A stretch of 64,000 nucleotides of DNA from positions 1 to 64,000 of the forward strand of contig NZ_QRGC01000019.1 of the NCBI RefSeq assembly GCF_003448965.1. The letters are read 5' to 3'. The first letter of the stretch is position 1. Every line of letters starts with the position of its first letter. Shown here in pieces: positions 56,604 to 64,000 of this stretch. The stretch is from Oceanicella sp. SM1341 (lineage in GTDB: Bacteria > Pseudomonadota > Alphaproteobacteria > Rhodobacterales > Rhodobacteraceae). A model generated the notes under the pieces. That model was not told the DNA's origin. It worked only from the letters and a program-made list of their open reading frames with translations, and did no database searches. The position numbers and the translations under genes are program-made.

Positions 56604-57506
56604 ATGACCGCTTCCGAAGGCGCCACGCCCCCCGCACCCCGCAGCCCGGGGCCGGCCGGCGGCCGGCTGCCGCCGGGCCTCTACCTGGTCGCCACCCCGA
56701 TCGGCACCGCCGACGATATCACGCTCCGCGCCCTCGACATCCTGGCCCGCGCGGACCTGCTGGCCGCCGAGGACACCCGCCGCGCCCGGCACCTGATGGA
56801 CATCCACGGCATCCACCTCGCCGGCCGCCGGGTGATACCATACCACGATCACAACGGCCCCGAGCAGCGCCCGCACATCATGGCCCGCCTCGCCGAGGGC
56901 GCGGCGGTGGCCTATGTCTCGGACGCGGGCACCCCGCTCATCGCCGACCCCGGCTACCGCCTCGCGCAGGAGGCGATCGCCGCCGGCCACGAGGTGATCG
57001 CAGCCCCCGGCGCCTCGGCGGTGCTGGTTGCCCTCACCGTCGCCGGCCTGCCCACCGACCGCTTCCTCTTCGCCGGCTTCCCGCCGGTGAAGGAGGCGGC
57101 GCGGGCGCGCTTCCTCGCCGAATTCGCCACCGTGCCGGCGACGCTGGTGTTCTACGAATCCCCCCGCCGCAGCGCCGCCACCCTCGCCGCGATGGCCGAG
57201 GCCTTCGGCCCCGACCGCCCCGCCGCCTTCTGCCGCGAACTCACGAAGAAATTCGAGGAGGTGCGCCGCGCCACGCTCGGAGAGCTGGCGCAAGCCCTCG
57301 CCGGGGAGCCGGACCCGCGCGGAGAGGTGGTGCTTGTGGTCGGCCCGCCCCTGCCCCGCGAGACCGGGCCGGAAGACCTCGACACCGCCCTGCGCACCGC
57401 ACTGGAGGAAATGTCGGTGAAGGACGCGGCCCGCATGGTCGCCGAGGCGACCGGCCTGCCGCGCCGCGATGTCTATGCCCGGGCCCTCGCGCTGGCCGGG
57501 AAATAG
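56604..57506 (+). CDS. rsmI: 16S rRNA (cytidine1402-2'-O)-methyltransferase
   Basis: A 300-residue SAM enzyme that 2'-O-methylates C1402 of 16S rRNA. LYLVATPIGTADDITLRAL, LLAAEDTRRARHLM, VAYVSDAGTPLIADPGYRL and FAGFPPVKEAARARF are family signatures. AGGA is upstream of ATG 56604. It is divergent from the LpoA-like gene across 99 bp, which should hold both promoters, and heads the rightward rsmI-yraN-BON-gshB series. Confidence 0.97.
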   Translation: MTASEGATPPAPRSPGPAGGRLPPGLYLVATPIGTADDITLRALDILARADLLAAEDTRRARHLMDIHGIHLAGRRVIPYHDHNGPEQRPHIMARLAEGAAVAYVSDAGTPLIADPGYRLAQEAIAAGHEVIAAPGASAVLVALTVAGLPTDRFLFAGFPPVKEAARARFLAEFATVPATLVFYESPRRSAATLAAMAEAFGPDRPAAFCRELTKKFEEVRRATLGELAQALAGEPDPRGEVVLVVGPPLPRETGPEDLDTALRTALEEMSVKDAARMVAEATGLPRRDVYARALALAGK

Positions 57507-57601
57507 CGGGGACGGTTACCGACTGTTAGACATTGGGCGCGAAACTGGTGATCGGACAGCCTGCCCGGACCGGCTGGAAATACCTGCTCGCGGAGAGTCC
57601 G

Positions 57602-58054
57602 ATGCTCGACATGATGCCGTACGAGGCGCCCTCCCTTCCGATGCCGCATCCGGTTCCCGGCGCGCGACCGGCCTGGCCGCGCCCGGCGCGGCGCCGCGGG
57701 CTCGCGGCGCGCGAGACCGGCTTCGCCGCGGAGGAGATCGCCGAGCGGCTCTACGACCGCCGTCAGGCCCGGGTGCTCGCCCGGCGCTGGACCTGCCGGG
57801 AGGGCGAGCTCGACCTCGTGTGCCGGGACGGCGATGAACTGGTCTTCGTCGAGGTGCGCCAGCGCCGCAGCCACGCGGAGGCGGCCGGGTCCGTCACCCG
57901 GGCGAAATGGCGGAGGTTGGAGCGCGCGGCGTTTCGCTATATGATCTCGGAAAATATCGGCATCGACGCCCTGATGCGCTTCGACCTCGTCCTGCTGGAC
58001 CAGGCGGGCGTGCCGGAGCTGATCGAGAACGCCGGGCAGGACCGAGAGCAGTAA
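57602..58054 (+). CDS. YraN/UPF0102 endonuclease-fold protein
   Basis: A 150-residue protein of the UPF0102 family. The restriction-endonuclease-like core reads GFAAEEIAERLYDRR, WTCREGELDLVCRDGDELVFVEVRQR; the family's EVK is here EVR. The function is not settled in any organism that I know of. The first about 38 residues are Pro-rich and not conserved. GGAGAG lies five bases before ATG 57602; a GTG/ATG-type start at 57533 is open but has no good site. Confidence 0.9.
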   Translation: MLDMMPYEAPSLPMPHPVPGARPAWPRPARRRGLAARETGFAAEEIAERLYDRRQARVLARRWTCREGELDLVCRDGDELVFVEVRQRRSHAEAAGSVTRAKWRRLERAAFRYMISENIGIDALMRFDLVLLDQAGVPELIENAGQDREQ

Positions 58055-58064
58055 CGAGAGACAG

Positions 58065-58673
58065 ATGCGCAAGACCCTGATCCTGGCCGCGGGCCTGGGG
58101 CTGTGCGGGTGCACGGCCAATCCGGTGGCGTCGGTGATGCTGCCCACGCTGGGCGTGACCAGCCTGCAGGAGCGCGACACGGTCGACGCGCTGCTCGACA
58201 CCCAGACCCAGCTGCGCATCAACTTCACCCTGCTGGGCGAGAGCGAGCCGATGTTCACCGCCCTCTCCACCGAGGTCTACGAGGGCCACGTGCTGGTGAC
58301 CGGGGAGCTGCCCACGGCGGAGGACCGGGCCGAGGCGATCCGGCTGATCTGGACCGTGCCCACCGTGCGCCGGGTGACCGACGCGATCGCCGTCGGCGAG
58401 GGCGAGGATGCCGGCGCCTATCTCGACGATGTCCGCATCACCACCGAGCTGCGCAGCCGCCTGCTCACCGACGGCGACGTGCGCTCGCTCAATTTCAATA
58501 TTGAAACCGTGCGCGGGACCGTCCATCTCATGGGACTGGCAGAGAGCGACCGCGAGCTGGAGCGCGTGGTCTATCATGCCGCCCGCGTGCCGGGGGTGGT
58601 GCGCGTGGTCAGCCATGTCTATCTCTACGACGATCCGCAGCGGCGGATGGCGGGAGATCCGGCCTCGTCCTGA
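58065..58673 (+). CDS. BON-domain outer-membrane lipoprotein (DolP-like)
   Basis: A 202-residue lipoprotein. The signal peptide ends LGLCGC (lipobox, Cys about 16). Two BON domains follow (about 45-115 and 120-195), e.g. [18 protein letters not shown] and [18 protein letters not shown]. DolP/YraP binds anionic phospholipids and supports outer-membrane integrity; the position after yraN supports the same identity. It begins 10 bp after the yraN stop, with GAGAGA upstream. Confidence 0.92.
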   Translation: MRKTLILAAGLGLCGCTANPVASVMLPTLGVTSLQERDTVDALLDTQTQLRINFTLLGESEPMFTALSTEVYEGHVLVTGELPTAEDRAEAIRLIWTVPTVRRVTDAIAVGEGEDAGAYLDDVRITTELRSRLLTDGDVRSLNFNIETVRGTVHLMGLAESDRELERVVYHAARVPGVVRVVSHVYLYDDPQRRMAGDPASS

Positions 58674-58699
58674 GACCGGCAGAGGGGAGTAACTTGCAC

Positions 58700-59641
58700 A
58701 TGGGCCTGAAGGTCGCCATGCAGATGGACCCGATCGGGCCCATCGACATCAACGCGGACAGCACGTTCCGCATCATGCTCGAAGCCCGGGCCCGCGGGCA
58801 TGAGCTGTTCTACTACACCCCCGACCGCCTGCAGTGGCGCGAGGGCCGGGTGCTCGCCACCGGCTGGCCCGTCGAGGTGCGCCGCGAGAAGGGCAACCAC
58901 TACACGCTGGGCGAGGAGATGACCGTCGACCTCGCGGAATGGGACGTGGTCTGGCTGCGCCAGGACCCGCCCTTCGACATGGCCTACATCACCAGCACCC
59001 ACCTGCTCGACTTCCTCAAGCCCACGACGCTGGTGGTCAACGATCCGTTCTGGGTGCGCAACTTCCCCGAGAAGCTGCTGGTGCTCACCTTCCCCGAGCT
59101 CACGCCGCCCACCTGCATCGCCCGCGACCTCGCCGCCCTGCGCGCCTTCCGCGAGGAGCATGGCGACATCATCCTCAAGCCGCTCTACGGCAACGGCGGC
59201 GCCGGCATCTTCAAGCTCGGCCGCGACGACCGCAACCTCGCCTCGCTGCACGAGCTGTTCTCCGGCTTCAGCCGCGAGCCGCTGATCGCGCAGAAATACC
59301 TGCCCGACGTGGCCAAGGGCGACAAGCGTGTGATCCTCGTCGACGGCGAGGTGATCGGCGCGATCAACCGCGTGCCGCAGGCCGGCGAGACCCGCTCCAA
59401 CATGCACGTGGGCGGCCGGGCCGAGAAGGTGGCCGTGACCGAGCGCGACCGCGAGATCGGCGCCGCCATCGGCCCGCTGCTGAAGGAGAAGGGCCAGATC
59501 TTCGTGGGCATCGACGTGATCGGCGGCATGCTCACCGAGATCAACGTCACCTCCCCCACCGGCATCCAGGAGCTCGAGCGCTTCGACGGCATCAATGCCG
59601 CCGCGGCGATGTGGGAGGCCATCGAGGCACGCCGCGCCTGA
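58700..59641 (+). CDS. gshB: Glutathione synthetase
   Basis: A 313-residue ATP-grasp enzyme joining gamma-glutamylcysteine and glycine. [54 protein letters not shown] and [20 protein letters not shown] are diagnostic. GGGGAG precedes; ATG 58700 was chosen, while a TTG at 58694 in the same frame is slightly better spaced from that site. It follows the BON gene by 26 bp. Confidence 0.97.
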   Translation: MGLKVAMQMDPIGPIDINADSTFRIMLEARARGHELFYYTPDRLQWREGRVLATGWPVEVRREKGNHYTLGEEMTVDLAEWDVVWLRQDPPFDMAYITSTHLLDFLKPTTLVVNDPFWVRNFPEKLLVLTFPELTPPTCIARDLAALRAFREEHGDIILKPLYGNGGAGIFKLGRDDRNLASLHELFSGFSREPLIAQKYLPDVAKGDKRVILVDGEVIGAINRVPQAGETRSNMHVGGRAEKVAVTERDREIGAAIGPLLKEKGQIFVGIDVIGGMLTEINVTSPTGIQELERFDGINAAAAMWEAIEARRA

Positions 59642-59714
59642 TGCGCGCCCCGTCGCACCCCGGCCCGGACCGCGTTCCCCCCCGGTCGCCTGCCGCGCCG
59701 GGGGGGCTCGTGCC

Positions 59715-60638
59715 ATGAGCCTGCGCCTCACCCTGCTGAACTTCGTGCTGCGCGCGGTCGAGAAACCCTACCTCGCCCGCGCCACCGATGTCGCCGCCCT
59801 GCGCCGGCAGTTCGACCGCGCGGCCGAGCGCTGGTTCATCCACCCCGAGGGCGCGCGCTATCGCCCCTACCGGCTGGGCGGCGTGAAGGTGCTGGAGGCC
59901 TCGCAGGGGCGGGTCGACCGCCGCCGGGTGCTGATCTGGTTCCACGGCGGCGGCTTCTTCCAGGGCAGCCCGGAGACCCATCGCCACCTCGGCGCCGCCC
60001 TCTCCGCGCGCTGCGGGGCGCGGGTGATCCTGCCGCGCTACCGGCTCACGCCCGAACACGCCTACCCGGCCGCGCTCGAGGATGCCCGGGCCTGCTACGA
60101 GGCCCTGCTGCGCGCCGGCTACGACCCCGCGCATATCGCCTTCGGCGGCGACAGCGCCGGCGGCGGGCTGGCCTTCTCGCTGGTGCTCGACGCCCATGCC
60201 CGCGGCCTGCCGGCCCCCGCCTGCGTGGTGGCCTTCTGCCCCTGGACCGATCTCACCCTCTCCTCCGCCAGCCTGCGGCGCAACGCCCGGCGCGACGTGA
60301 TGCTGCCCTTCACCCGCCTTGCGGAGGTGCGCGACACCTACCTCAACGGAGCCGACCCGCAGGACCCCCTGGTCTCGCCCGCCAGGGCCCGTTTCCCCGA
60401 GGGGCCGCCGCCCGCCCTCATCCAGGCCAGCCGGGTGGAGATCCTCGAGGATGACGCCAGCGCCATCGGGGCACGGCTGCAGGCCGCGGGCGGCCTGGTG
60501 CGCATGCAGTTCTGGCGCCGCACCTTCCATGTCTGGCAGCTTCTGCAGGGCCGGCTGCAGGAAGCCGACCAGGCCCTCGACCAGGCCGGGGCCTTCCTCG
60601 CCCTCCACCTGGGCAAGACGGAGCCGGAGGAGGGCTGA
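59715..60638 (+). CDS. Alpha/beta hydrolase, hormone-sensitive-lipase type
   Basis: A 307-residue carboxylesterase-like enzyme. The HSL signature WFHGGGFFQG (oxyanion) and the nucleophile elbow FGGDSAGGGLAFSL are present. A likely catalytic Asp lies in EILEDDASAIG and the His in RTFHVWQLL. Substrates are probably short acyl esters, but this cannot be read from sequence. It lies 73 bp after gshB in the same direction. Confidence 0.9.
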   Translation: MSLRLTLLNFVLRAVEKPYLARATDVAALRRQFDRAAERWFIHPEGARYRPYRLGGVKVLEASQGRVDRRRVLIWFHGGGFFQGSPETHRHLGAALSARCGARVILPRYRLTPEHAYPAALEDARACYEALLRAGYDPAHIAFGGDSAGGGLAFSLVLDAHARGLPAPACVVAFCPWTDLTLSSASLRRNARRDVMLPFTRLAEVRDTYLNGADPQDPLVSPARARFPEGPPPALIQASRVEILEDDASAIGARLQAAGGLVRMQFWRRTFHVWQLLQGRLQEADQALDQAGAFLALHLGKTEPEEG

Positions 60639-60742
60639 CCGCCCGTGGCGGGCCTTTGCCGCGCGTGGTTACACGCCACAAGCCCCCCTGCCGCAGGCCC
60701 CGTCACGAGGCCGCGAAAGCCCCGCCCGGCAGGGCGTCGCGC

Positions 60743-60788
60743 TTGACAGGACGGCCCGCAGCGTGATTACTTAACACGTAATTTGTTA
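60743..60788 (+). promoter_or_regulatory. Promoter with overlapping operators ahead of the TRAP genes
   Basis: A perfect -35 box TTGACA (60743-60748) is followed at 17 bp by an AT-rich -10 area (ATTACT at 60766). Overlapping it are two nested inverted repeats: ATTAC-N7-GTAAT (60766-60782) and TAACA-N7-TGTTA (60772-60788). This suggests a repressor binding over the -10 region (inference); no regulator gene is nearby in the window. Confidence 0.55.
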
Positions 60789-60823
60789 TGAAGGACAACG
60801 ATCCTTCGAGGGAGGAAACGAAG

Positions 60824-61840
60824 ATGATCTGCTTGACGCGAGTGACCCTCGCGGCCGCGCTGGGCCTGTCGGCCTTCGGCGCCCAGGCCGCCGAGGTGGA
60901 GTGGCGCCTGTCGCACTGGCTGCCCGCCACGCATCCCATCCAGCCGGACGGTATCGAGCCCTGGGCCGAATCGATCTCGGAGGCCTCCGGCGGCCGGATA
61001 AATATCACGATCTTCCCGGCCCAGCAGCTGGGGGCGGCGCCCGACCATTACGACATGGCCCGGGACGGCATCGCCGATGTCACCTACGTGAACCCCGGCT
61101 ACCAGGCCGGCCGCTTCCCGATCGCCTCGCTGATCGAGATCCCCTTCCAGGTGACCAATGCCACCGACGGTGCCGCGGCCATGCACGAGTGGTACGCGCA
61201 GTACGCCGAGCAGGAGATGCCCGACGTCAAGGTGTGCATGATGAACCCGCACGACCCCGGCGCCTTCCACTCCAAGACCCCGATCCACGTGCCGGCCGAC
61301 GTGAACGGCATGAACGTGCGCCCCGCCAACGCCACCATCGCCCGCTTCGTGAGCCTGCTCGGCGGCTCCTCGGTGCAGGTCTCCGCACCGGAGGCGCGCG
61401 AGGCGCTCTCCAAGGGCGTGGCCGACGCGATGACCTTCCCGTGGAACTCGGTCTATCTCTTCGGCATCGACCAGATCCTGCACGAGCACCTCGACATGCC
61501 GTTCTACGCCTCGCTGCAGACCCTGCTGATCAGCAAGGCGAGCTACGACGCGCTCGACGATGATCTCAAGACGGTGATCGACGAACATTGCACCCCGGAA
61601 TGGTCGAAGAAATTCTCCACCGGCTGGGCCGAGTGGGAGGCCGCGGGCCGGCAGAAGATGGTCGACAGCCCCGACCACACGCTCTACGCGCCCACCGACG
61701 AGGAGATCGCCCTGTGGCGCGAGGCCGCCGCACCGCTGGTCGACAGCTGGAAGCAGGATGTCACCGCCAAGGGCCATGACGCCGACGCGATCTACCAGAG
61801 CTACCAGGACACGCTGGAGAAATACGGCGTGAAATACTGA
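60824..61840 (+). CDS. dctP: TRAP transporter solute-binding protein, DctP family
   Basis: A 338-residue periplasmic receptor for a carboxylate. The signal peptide is MICLTRVTLAAALGLSAFGAQA. The mature protein opens VEWRLSHWLPATHP and carries NVRPANATIARFVSLLGGSS, containing the conserved arginine that salt-bridges the carboxylate in DctP proteins. Which acid is bound cannot be told. GGGAGGA precedes ATG 60824. It is the first gene of the dctP-dctQ-dctM operon and has a recognisable promoter. Confidence 0.93.
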   Translation: MICLTRVTLAAALGLSAFGAQAAEVEWRLSHWLPATHPIQPDGIEPWAESISEASGGRINITIFPAQQLGAAPDHYDMARDGIADVTYVNPGYQAGRFPIASLIEIPFQVTNATDGAAAMHEWYAQYAEQEMPDVKVCMMNPHDPGAFHSKTPIHVPADVNGMNVRPANATIARFVSLLGGSSVQVSAPEAREALSKGVADAMTFPWNSVYLFGIDQILHEHLDMPFYASLQTLLISKASYDALDDDLKTVIDEHCTPEWSKKFSTGWAEWEAAGRQKMVDSPDHTLYAPTDEEIALWREAAAPLVDSWKQDVTAKGHDADAIYQSYQDTLEKYGVKY

Positions 61841-61910
61841 GCCACGGCCGGGGCGGCCCGCCGCGGCCGCCCCGGCGCCCCCTCCTGCTGCTTGCCCGGG
61901 ACCTGTCACC

Positions 61911-62447
61911 GTGACCAGAATCGCCCGCTTCCTCGACACGCTCTCGCGGATGATCGAGGTGCTCGCCGGCCTGATGCTCGCCGCGCTCACCGTGGTGATC
62001 GTGGCCTCCGCCATCGGCCGCTACGGCTTCGCCACCCCGATCCCCGACGCCTTCGACTACTCGCGCCTGCTCATCGGCGCCGCCATCACATGGGGCTTCG
62101 CCTCGGTGGGGTTTCGCGGCTCGCACATCAAGGTGGACCTCTTCGCGCTGATGCTGTCTCCGAAGGCGCGGCGCTGGGTGGATGTCTTCGCCTGGTGCGT
62201 GCTGCTGCTCTTCACCGTGCTCCTGTGCTGGAAGATGTTCGGCCGGGTGGAGACCACCATGGTCAACGGCGAGGGCACCTCCGACCTGCGCATGCCGGTC
62301 TGGCCGGTGATGCTGCTGATCTGGGCCGGGGTGGCGGCCGCCATCCTCACCACCACCGCCAAGATCGTGCTGATGGCGATGGGCTACGGCAGCCTCGAGG
62401 AGCACGAGAGCATCGACGACGCCGCCGAAGGGGCTTCCTATGAGTGA
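61911..62447 (+). CDS. dctQ: TRAP transporter small membrane subunit, DctQ family
   Basis: A 178-residue protein with four hydrophobic segments (about 16-36, 50-70, 92-112 and 128-150), the layout of TRAP small permeases. It partners DctM to move the substrate with sodium. The start is GTG 61911 (MTRIARFLDTLSRMIEVLAG). It overlaps dctM by 8 bp and follows dctP by 70 bp. Confidence 0.9.
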   Translation: MTRIARFLDTLSRMIEVLAGLMLAALTVVIVASAIGRYGFATPIPDAFDYSRLLIGAAITWGFASVGFRGSHIKVDLFALMLSPKARRWVDVFAWCVLLLFTVLLCWKMFGRVETTMVNGEGTSDLRMPVWPVMLLIWAGVAAAILTTTAKIVLMAMGYGSLEEHESIDDAAEGASYE

Positions 62448-63735
62448 ATCCGATCTCGTCGCCGTGGGCGGCTTCGTGGCGCTGTTCGCGCTCATGGCGC
62501 TGCGCGTGCCCATCGGCATCGCGATGGGGCTGGTGGGCGTGGGGGGCTTTGCCTCCGTCGTGGGGTGGAAGCCGGCGCTGGCGCAGCTTGCCTCCTCGCC
62601 GATCCGCACGATAACCGACTACAATCTCAGCCTGATCCCGTTCTTCATCCTCATGGGCGTGCTGGCGACCAACTCGGGCATGTCGCGCGAGCTGTTCCGC
62701 TCCGGCCATGCCTGGCTGAAGCCGTTTCGCGGCGGGCTGGCGCTGTCGACCATCACCGCCTGCGCGGGCTTCGCGGCGATCTGCGGCTCCTCGGTGGCCA
62801 CGGCCGCGACGATGACCAAGATCGCCCTGCCCGAGATGCGCCGCTTCGGCTACCCCGACAATGTCGCCACCGGCGTGGTGGCGGCGGGGGGCACGCTGGG
62901 CATCCTCATCCCGCCCTCGGTGGTGCTCGCGGTCTACGGCTACATCACCGAGACGGACGTGGGCCAGCTCTTCATCGCCGGCGTGGTGCCGGGGCTGCTG
63001 GCGGTGCTGATGTACATGCTCACCGTGCGCATCGCCTACGGCCGGGTGCTGCCGGGCGGCGAGACGTTCGATCTGCGCGAGGCCATCGTCTCGCTCAGGA
63101 AGGTCTGGGCGGTGGGGCTGCTGTTCGTCTCCATCATCGGGGTGATCTATCTCGGCATCGCCACGCCCACCGAGGCCGCGGCGGTTGGTGCCCTGCTCAC
63201 CGGGGTGATCGGGGTGGCGCGCGGCCGGCTGGGCCGGCGCGAGATCATCGCGAGCTGCACCGAGGCGCTGCGCACGTCGGTTGCGATCTACACCATCCTG
63301 ATCGGGGCGATGCTGTTCGGCTATTTCCTCGCCATCACCCAGACGCCGCAGAAGATCACCGCCTTTCTCGTCGGGCTCGACATGGGCGCCTACGGCACGC
63401 TGGCGGTCATCCTGGTGTTCTTCCTGGTGATGGGCTGCATTCTCGACGCGATGGCGATGATCATCCTGCTGGTGCCGATCGTGTTTCCGGTGATCAGCCA
63501 ACTCGGCTTCGACCCGATCTGGTTCGGCATCATCATCGTGATGACGGTGGAGCTGGGGCTGATCACCCCGCCGGTGGGGATGAATGTCTTCGTGATCAAC
63601 ACGATAGCGAGGGACGTGAGCCTGCCGCGCATCTTCGGCGGCGTGCTGCCCTTCGTGATGACCGACGTGGTGCGGCTGATCCTGCTCATCCTGTTCCCGG
63701 CCATCGTGATGTTCCTGCCGATGACGATGAAATAG
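62440..63735 (+). CDS. dctM: TRAP transporter large permease, DctM family
   Basis: A 431-residue polytopic protein, the transport channel of the TRAP system. The signatures are LALSTITACAGFAAICGSS, GTLGILIPPSVVLAVYGYIT, IATPTEAAAVGAL and LGLITPPVGMNVFVIN. Length and hydrophobic pattern are those of the family. AAGGGG precedes ATG 62440. The neighbouring dehydrogenase gene suggests import of a short hydroxy or branched carboxylic acid for catabolism (inference). Confidence 0.95.
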   Translation: MSESDLVAVGGFVALFALMALRVPIGIAMGLVGVGGFASVVGWKPALAQLASSPIRTITDYNLSLIPFFILMGVLATNSGMSRELFRSGHAWLKPFRGGLALSTITACAGFAAICGSSVATAATMTKIALPEMRRFGYPDNVATGVVAAGGTLGILIPPSVVLAVYGYITETDVGQLFIAGVVPGLLAVLMYMLTVRIAYGRVLPGGETFDLREAIVSLRKVWAVGLLFVSIIGVIYLGIATPTEAAAVGALLTGVIGVARGRLGRREIIASCTEALRTSVAIYTILIGAMLFGYFLAITQTPQKITAFLVGLDMGAYGTLAVILVFFLVMGCILDAMAMIILLVPIVFPVISQLGFDPIWFGIIIVMTVELGLITPPVGMNVFVINTIARDVSLPRIFGGVLPFVMTDVVRLILLILFPAIVMFLPMTMK

Positions 63736-63792
63736 CCCCCCAGGGGCCGGCGCAGACCGGCCGGGGGCGCACCGCAGGGGAGGGAGAGAGAC

Positions 63793-64000
63793 ATGGAAAT
63801 CGGCTTCATCGGACTGGGCGTGATGGGCGGCGCGATGGCGGGGCACCTGGCCGCCGCCGGCCACCGGGTGCGGGGCTTCGACCTCGCGCCCGGTGCCGCG
63901 GAGGCGCGCGGGCTCACGGCGGCAGCGAGTGCGGCGGAGGCGGCGCGCGGGGCGGAGATCGTCTTCACCATGCTGCCGCACGGGGGTGCGGTGCGCGCGG
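63793..64000 (+). CDS. 3-hydroxyisobutyrate dehydrogenase-type oxidoreductase (partial)
   Basis: The first 69 codons of a gene cut by the right edge. MEIGFIGLGVMGGAMAGHLA is the NAD-binding start of the beta-hydroxyacid dehydrogenase family (3-hydroxyisobutyrate dehydrogenase, tartronate semialdehyde reductase), and EIVFTMLPHG fits the usual continuation. The substrate cannot be assigned from this part. GGGAGAGAG lies just upstream, and the gap to dctM is 57 bp, so it is probably in the TRAP operon. Confidence 0.9.
   Translation, partial: MEIGFIGLGVMGGAMAGHLAAAGHRVRGFDLAPGAAEARGLTAAASAAEAARGAEIVFTMLPHGGAVRA

Overview
The window is very GC-rich DNA from what looks like a marine alphaproteobacterium of the Rhodobacterales type. 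The evidence is the housekeeping gene order (rppH-ctpA-envC-gpmI and rlmH-rsfS on one strand), a C-minus type ribosomal protein L31, a TRAP transporter and a cupin gene resembling DMSP lyases. No rRNA, tRNA, insertion sequence or CRISPR array was recognised.

Positions 1-31920 hold a hybrid NRPS/PKS gene cluster, cut by the left edge. A leftward fatty acyl-AMP ligase (1-1782) diverges from a rightward operon across an AT-richer, palindrome-bearing region (1783-2207). The operon is tightly packed, often with 4-nt overlaps: TubC-C-A-PCP-reductase NRPS (2208-6716), methyltransferase, McyE/iturin-type aminotransferase, MbtH protein, two cistrons that together look like one SfmD-type heme tyrosine hydroxylase (9294-10393), KS-AT-KR(degenerate)-ACP PKS (10386-14750), C-A-PCP-Cy-A(Ox)-PCP NRPS (14747-21895), C-A-PCP-C-A-PCP-E NRPS (21957-29558), C-PCP NRPS without adenylation domain (29570-31189) and a type II thioesterase (31204-31920). 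Specificity residues aligned by eye give Ala, Cys, Gly and Ala for the four internal A domains and an aromatic-like code for the reductase module.

The model I infer is as follows. FAAL activates a fatty acid, the PKS adds one malonyl unit, the aminotransferase turns the unreduced beta-keto group into a beta-amine, then Ala, a thiazole (oxidised Cys), Gly, D-Ala, an unknown residue and a hydroxylated aromatic residue are added, and the chain leaves as an aldehyde or alcohol. The gene set (FAAL, Ala, Gly, aromatic residue, reductase, SfmD-like enzyme, methyltransferase) recalls saframycin-type logic, but the beta-amino polyketide, the thiazole and the D-Ala do not belong to that pathway. I know of no described cluster with this combination.

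Positions 31921-64000 are mostly chromosomal genes. They run: DddL-like cupin; a GC-rich stretch with no gene; rppH, ctpA, envC-like, gpmI; rlmH, rsfS; pirin; carB; an EAL phosphodiesterase; thymidine kinase; rpmE; rimI, tsaB, nfuA-like; a GNAT enzyme and trpS; rhomboid protease; murJ, glnD; an LpoA-like lipoprotein divergent from rsmI, yraN, BON lipoprotein and gshB; an alpha/beta hydrolase; and a TRAP transporter (dctP, dctQ, dctM) followed by a 3-hydroxyisobutyrate dehydrogenase-type gene cut by the right edge. Two short repeat clusters (38347-38435 and 39461-39568) lie between housekeeping genes.
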